Shown here in pieces: positions 60,818 to 64,000 of a DNA stretch of 64,000 nucleotides. Under the pieces are notes generated by a model that was not told where the DNA came from, did no database searches, and saw only the letters and a list, made by a program, of their open reading frames with translations. Source of the DNA: Mesorhizobium ventifaucium (GTDB lineage Bacteria; Pseudomonadota; Alphaproteobacteria; Rhizobiales; Rhizobiaceae); NCBI RefSeq assembly GCF_935822925.1, contig NZ_CAKXZS010000004.1:112137-176136 (forward strand). The letters are read 5' to 3'. Positions within the stretch are counted from its first letter, which is position 1, and each line of letters opens with the position of its first letter. The translations under genes were made by a program, and so were the position numbers.

Positions 60818-61261
60818 TCAGGCATCCAGATCGATCAACGCGATTCCAAGTTCCGGGCGCTTTCTGCGGCGCAGGTGGCCAGGCGCTTCCACCAACGTGA
60901 CTTCGAGTGTCGGCCGAACAATGCCTTCGAGCAGATGTCCGCCTTTCGTGCTGCCATCGCGCAAGCCGAGCACCGCGTGGACATGAAGGCTGGGCTTGCC
61001 GTCGTCCCCCATCGCAACGTCGCCGATCGCGCTGAGCACCTCGCACTGTTCCAGTACCGGGATTTTCCGATAGGTTTTTTCGTTGATATCGAACCAGCCG
61101 ACAGTCGTCCTTTCGAAGGCGCCGAGCGCGGTCAGCGAGGCGCCGCCAATATCGTGATCGACCGCGAAAGCTGTAAGCGCAGCGAACGCTTCCTCGCCGG
61201 GATCAAGCACCACCACGAACGTCCTTTGTCCGGCGTTTTCGGCGACGAGCTGCGATTTCAT
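60818..61261 (-). CDS. PPC/DUF296-domain protein
   Basis: A 147-residue PPC (DUF296) domain: RTFVVVLDPGEEAFAALTAFA, GGASLTALGAFER, LHVHAVLGLRDGSTKGGHLLEG with the conserved His residues, then VEVTLVEAP-like end. Trimeric PPC proteins bind DNA in plants; bacterial members are of unknown function. ATG 61261 was chosen (GGAG 8 nt upstream). A full EcfG-type promoter lies 55 nt upstream. Divergent from the TIGR02587/02588 pair. Confidence 0.85.
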   Translation of the reverse strand: MKSQLVAENAGQRTFVVVLDPGEEAFAALTAFAVDHDIGGASLTALGAFERTTVGWFDINEKTYRKIPVLEQCEVLSAIGDVAMGDDGKPSLHVHAVLGLRDGSTKGGHLLEGIVRPTLEVTLVEAPGHLRRRKRPELGIALIDLDA

Positions 61262-61315
61262 GATTTCACTCCAGATGCTGTGTCGGCTTTGAATTGTCAT
61301 TCGATCGAGAGTTTG

Positions 61316-61340
61316 AACGGAAAGCTGGCTCGCGAGTTCC
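61316..61340 (-). promoter_or_regulatory. EcfG-type promoter (GGAAC-N16-CGTT) of the PPC gene
   Basis: Minus strand GGAAC (61336-61340), 16-nt spacer, CGTT (61316-61319), 55 nt upstream of the start at 61261. Confidence 0.72.
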
Positions 61341-61459
61341 CATGAGATTTGGCTTGGGTTTGAACAGCGCAGCGTCGTTCGACTGTGGAGAAGATGGTGG
61401 TCCGGAACAAGATTGCCCAGGAAACATTGTTCCCCGCAGGCTATCTCTGAGGAGCGGAC

Positions 61460-62302
61460 GTGGCGCCAACCGAGATCATCGTCAGGCATGCGCTAACGCC
61501 GCGTGAGTTCTGGATTGGTCTTGGCCGTGCCTTTGCCGGAGCGTTGATCTTCGCCGTCCCGGTGCTGATGACCATGGAAGCTTGGGCGCTGGGCTTCCAC
61601 CTTCACCCACTGCGGCTCGCCCTGTTCCTCGCTGTCACCTTGCCAATGCTGGTGCTGCTGCACAAGTACGGAGGCTTTCGCCAGACGGTGGCGCTCCGCG
61701 ACCGCATCGCCGATGCTTTTGTGGCCATACTTGTGGCCGCTGTGGCGGCTACGGCGGTGTTGTTTATTTTCGGCATTGTGACCGCCGAAATGCCGCTACG
61801 GGAGGTGATTGGCAAAATTGCCGTGCAAATTGTCCCAGGCAGTCTAGGAGCATCTTTGGCGCGCGCTCAGCTCGGCACGGGTTTGTTGGAGGAGGAGGAC
61901 ATTCCCGAGCCCGGCTACACCGGAGAGCTGTTCCTGATGGTGGTCGGAGCGCTGTTTCTATCGGTGAACATCGCGCCAACGGAAGAGGTCGTCCTCATCG
62001 CCTACAAGATGGAGCCCTGGCAGGAAATCGCCCTGGTGGTGGTCACCCTCGCTCTCATGCACGCCTTCGTCTACGAATTCGAATTCCGCGGCTCGCATAG
62101 TCCCGAGCCAGGCGCTGGATTGGTCAGCATCTTCTTTCGTTATGCGATCGTCGGCTATGTCCTGGTGATGCTTGTGAACCTTTACATCCTGTGGACCTTC
62201 GGCAGGACCGATGGCGCCGGCTTTTCGGAGACACTCAGTGCAGTCGTGGTTCTGTCGTTTCCTGGCGCGCTCGGGGCGGCGGTTGCGAGGCTCATTCTGT
62301 GA
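61460..62302 (+). CDS. TIGR02587-type integral membrane protein
   Basis: 280 residues with about seven predicted helices (ALIFAVPVLMTMEAWALGF; LALFLAVTLPMLVLLHKYGG; AFVAILVAAVAATAVLFIF; LFLMVVGALFLSVNIAP; IALVVVTLALMHAFVY; YVLVMLVNLYIL). It matches the TIGR02587/DUF2391 family, typically encoded with TIGR02588. GTG 61460 follows GAGGAG. It overlaps the next gene by GTGA. Known only as a conserved membrane pair; function unknown. Confidence 0.85.
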   Translation: MAPTEIIVRHALTPREFWIGLGRAFAGALIFAVPVLMTMEAWALGFHLHPLRLALFLAVTLPMLVLLHKYGGFRQTVALRDRIADAFVAILVAAVAATAVLFIFGIVTAEMPLREVIGKIAVQIVPGSLGASLARAQLGTGLLEEEDIPEPGYTGELFLMVVGALFLSVNIAPTEEVVLIAYKMEPWQEIALVVVTLALMHAFVYEFEFRGSHSPEPGAGLVSIFFRYAIVGYVLVMLVNLYILWTFGRTDGAGFSETLSAVVVLSFPGALGAAVARLIL

Positions 62303-62745
62303 CAAAGAACCCCGCAAAAGGCGACAAGCAACAGAAGCAGCAGTCCGACACCAAAGCAAAGACACGCAAACCCGGGACTTCGGTCACGGAGTGGGTCGTG
62401 GCGGGGATAAGCTTCGTAGTTCTGCTTGCCGTGCTCAGCTATCTTGTCGTCGATGGCGTGAGCACGCGCGATGGGACCGCCCGGATCGTCGTGCTGCCGC
62501 TTGGCGTCGCGGTCACCGAGGGCGGCTACGTGGTCGAGTTCGCCGCTGCAAACAGGGCGGGGAAATCAGTTGCTGCTGTCGAGATCAAAGGTGAACTTCG
62601 CAATGGCGATGAGGTCGTCGAGGAGAGCAGCGCTACGCTCGACTATGTCCCACAGAAATCCCAACGCAAGGGCGCGTTGATCTTTCGTCGCGATCCCGAG
62701 GCCTATGACCTGCGCCTCTTTGCCAGTGGATACAGTGAACCCTGA
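62299..62745 (+). CDS. TIGR02588-type single-span membrane protein
   Basis: About 148 residues. The charged N-terminus is followed by one membrane helix (WVVAGISFVVLLAVLSYLVVD) and an Ig-like beta domain (GGYVVEFAAANRAGKSVAAVE, EESSATLDYVP). It matches TIGR02588. The start GTG 62299 overlaps the upstream stop (GTGA). Translationally coupled pair, probably forming one complex in the inner membrane. Confidence 0.85.
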   Translation: MTKNPAKGDKQQKQQSDTKAKTRKPGTSVTEWVVAGISFVVLLAVLSYLVVDGVSTRDGTARIVVLPLGVAVTEGGYVVEFAAANRAGKSVAAVEIKGELRNGDEVVEESSATLDYVPQKSQRKGALIFRRDPEAYDLRLFASGYSEP

Positions 62746-62759
62746 CCAGTCGGAACGCC

Positions 62760-63333
62760 ATGGATGAGATGGAACTCGGCGTGAATAACGCGGTCAACCC
62801 GGCCGCTGGCTTGATTAGTCCGGTTGATCGGGAATGGCATGCCGGCGGACACGCGGCTTCTGCGATTTCCAGTTGGGAGCATGAGACGGGCCTACGGCTG
62901 CCGGACGACTATCGTGGCTTCATGATCCGCTACAATGGGGGGCGGCCATATCCGAACATGTTTAAGCACGCTCGATGCCCAAGGATTCGAGAATCCCTCG
63001 GAGCATTTTCTCGATCCGCTCTATAGCTGGGATCACGTTGTGACGTGGACCGGGGAATTCGGAAATCGTGTGCCGTCCGGAAGTTTGGCCATCGGGGCTG
63101 ATCCGGGTCTAATTGAGATCATTCTCTCATTGCGTATGGAAGACCATGGCGCAGTTTACAGTTGGGTTCGCAATTGGGGTGTTTGGGGAAGCGAAGAAAA
63201 CAGCTACCTCTGCCCTCAAGCGGCAACGTTTGTTGCTTTCGTAGCCTCCCTCTTCGATGACGAGGAGAAGAACGGCTACGACTATTGGCACACACCGTAC
63301 AGGGAGCGCCTACAGCGAAAGCTTGACGCGTAA
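62760..63333 (+). pseudogene. Frameshifted SMI1/KNR4-like protein
   Basis: Frame 1 (62760 to about 62960) reads ISSWEHETGLRLPDDYRGFMIRYNGGRPYPN, the SMI1/KNR4 N-terminal motif. Frame 2 continues TLDAQGFENPSEHFLDPLYSWDHV, LAIGADPGLIEIILSLR and ATFVAFVASLFDDEE, the rest of the domain. The shift lies within the AAGCACGCTC stretch near 62957-62970 and needs one extra or two missing bases. Bacterial SMI1/KNR4 proteins are often immunity proteins. No toxin gene is adjacent. Confidence 0.7.
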
Positions 63334-63393
63334 AATGATCAACCATGGGAATGGACCGATGTCCGCTCTCCGCGACCATCGCAAAATTAAACG

Positions 63394-63666
63394 GTGGGGC
63401 GTGTGAACGAATTCGATCTCTTCTGTCAGAACAAATCGGACGAAGGGCGGAAGCGGTTGGCCCGAGTACGAGACCTGATCCTAAGCAGCGCCCCTCAGGT
63501 TGAAGAAGGACGCGTCCACTTCTTTCTGGTCTATCATCTAGGCGGCGGTGCGGTGGCAAAACTCCACCTCGATGCAAGGGAGCAACCCAATATCACCTTT
63601 GCCGTCGGTAGCGAGCTCACGGACCCGTCGAGCTACTTAAGGGCTCCAGTCTCGTGCGAACGGTGA
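63394..63666 (+). CDS. Small hypothetical protein (90 aa)
   Basis: 90 residues, soluble, mixed (NEFDLFCQNKSDEGRKRLAR; VHFFLVYHLGGGAVAKLHL; SELTDPSSYLRAPVSCER). A GTG start with a second GTG at 63403. No motif recognised; a DUF1801-type resemblance was considered but not supported. It sits alone near the right edge. Confidence 0.45.
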   Translation: MGRVNEFDLFCQNKSDEGRKRLARVRDLILSSAPQVEEGRVHFFLVYHLGGGAVAKLHLDAREQPNITFAVGSELTDPSSYLRAPVSCER

Positions 63667-64000
63667 AAATTACATCCGACGCATATCTAACAAAGCACCA
63701 TGATGCCATCGTAGATTTGGTTCGGCTGGCGCTCGACATAGTTCGGGAGCGATGGGATGGAACGACTGATTGTGATGATAAAAAATCAATTCCCTCCTGT
63801 ACCTAAAGGAATACGGTATTCGAGACCGATTTTGTTCGGACTTGCAAAAATTGTCACTGCTCAGACCGCCGGCCGATAGGAGAGATTCTCGGCGTGCGGG
63901 GACCGGCGGCGCGATGACGGCTCTTCAAGTCATTGAAGACGTTCAGGTTGGCTGCATGCGATGACCGCCTTGGGTCATTAGAGCGTTTCACGTTTTGACG
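63667..64000. other. Right-edge non-coding stretch, possible start of a mosaic repeat
   Basis: 334 nt with no credible gene. It contains a 7-nt hairpin TCTTCAA-GTCA-TTGAAGA (63922-63939) without a T-run. The last 23 nt (TTAGAGCGTTTCACGTTTTG...) resemble the opening of the common rhizobial intergenic repeat, cut by the window edge. Base composition is lower in GC near 63760-63860. Confidence 0.4.

Noticed and set aside
63922..63939. Hairpin as rho-independent terminator
   Set aside because: Stem of 7 nt without a T-tract; insufficient.
1..64000. vgrG/tssI within the window
   Set aside because: No open frame shows VgrG gp27/gp5 features; the spike protein must be elsewhere.
1..64000. CRISPR arrays, tRNA, rRNA, integrase or transposase
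   Set aside because: No spaced direct-repeat array, cloverleaf-type sequence or transposase motif was found by reading; the clpV and SIR2-leader repeats are only 2-3 units.

Overview
The window looks like a chromosomal segment of a Rhizobiales alphaproteobacterium, most likely Mesorhizobium or a close Phyllobacteriaceae relative. This rests on high GC, the protein families present (two Ku proteins with LigD, HWE/HisKA_2-type kinase, DUF2169/DUF4150 T6SS cargo genes), GGAAC-N16/17-NGTT promoters of the alphaproteobacterial general stress sigma factor, and dyad-rich intergenic mosaic repeats. No database search was run, so family names come from recognised motifs and genus is inference.

Layout. 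(1) 0.1-23.3 kb: a near-complete type VI secretion system. Reading leftward from 20.2 kb on the minus strand are tssA, tssB, tssC, hcp, tssE, tssF, tssG, tagH, tssJ, tssK, tssL (with OmpA domain), tssM and tagF. A cargo module follows: DUF2169, a ketosynthase-like pseudoenzyme, a DUF4150 PAAR-like protein with an HNH/EndoVII-type C-terminus, and a beta-rich probable immunity protein. Most of these genes touch or overlap by 4 nt. clpV is divergent. No vgrG lies in the window. (2) 23.3-25.6 kb: small stress-type genes and a soluble PAS-HisKA_2 kinase. (3) 25.6-32.7 kb: a glycan locus with glycosyltransferase, UDP-galactopyranose mutase and three glycoside-hydrolase-like proteins. (4) 32.9-36.3 kb: membrane and cell-envelope genes (DUF2243, di-haem cytochrome c, DUF4142). 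(5) 36.3-40.8 kb: a decaying catabolic island (frameshifted ferredoxin reductase, LysR, amidohydrolase, Rieske ferredoxin, deletion-fused peptide ABC transporter). (6) 40.8-51.8 kb: redox, membrane and small proteins, a SIR2-like protein, a frameshifted ThDP enzyme and a phosphoribosyltransferase. (7) 52.1-57.4 kb: end joining, with one Ku beside a broken ATP-dependent ligase, facing a ku-ligD operon. (8) 57.6-64 kb: lipoprotein, KTSC, AlkB-like, GFA-like, DUF763, PPC/DUF296, the TIGR02587/TIGR02588 membrane pair and a frameshifted SMI1/KNR4-like gene.

How it works together. The T6SS block is one secretion machine with a terminal effector-loading and immunity module. From 23 kb rightward, many short operons have a GGAAC-N16/17-CGTT or GGAAC-N16-AGTT promoter 25-100 nt ahead of the start. 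These include both ku loci, the ThDP enzyme, the SIR2-like gene, DUF2243/cytochrome, the thioredoxin-reductase-like gene, PPC/DUF296 and several tiny proteins, so much of this region is probably general-stress regulon. Five loci are broken (36.3, 40.0, 48.4, 53.0 and 62.8 kb). Two have multi-base lesions that are hard to blame on sequencing error. No tRNA, rRNA, CRISPR array, transposase or integrase was found.
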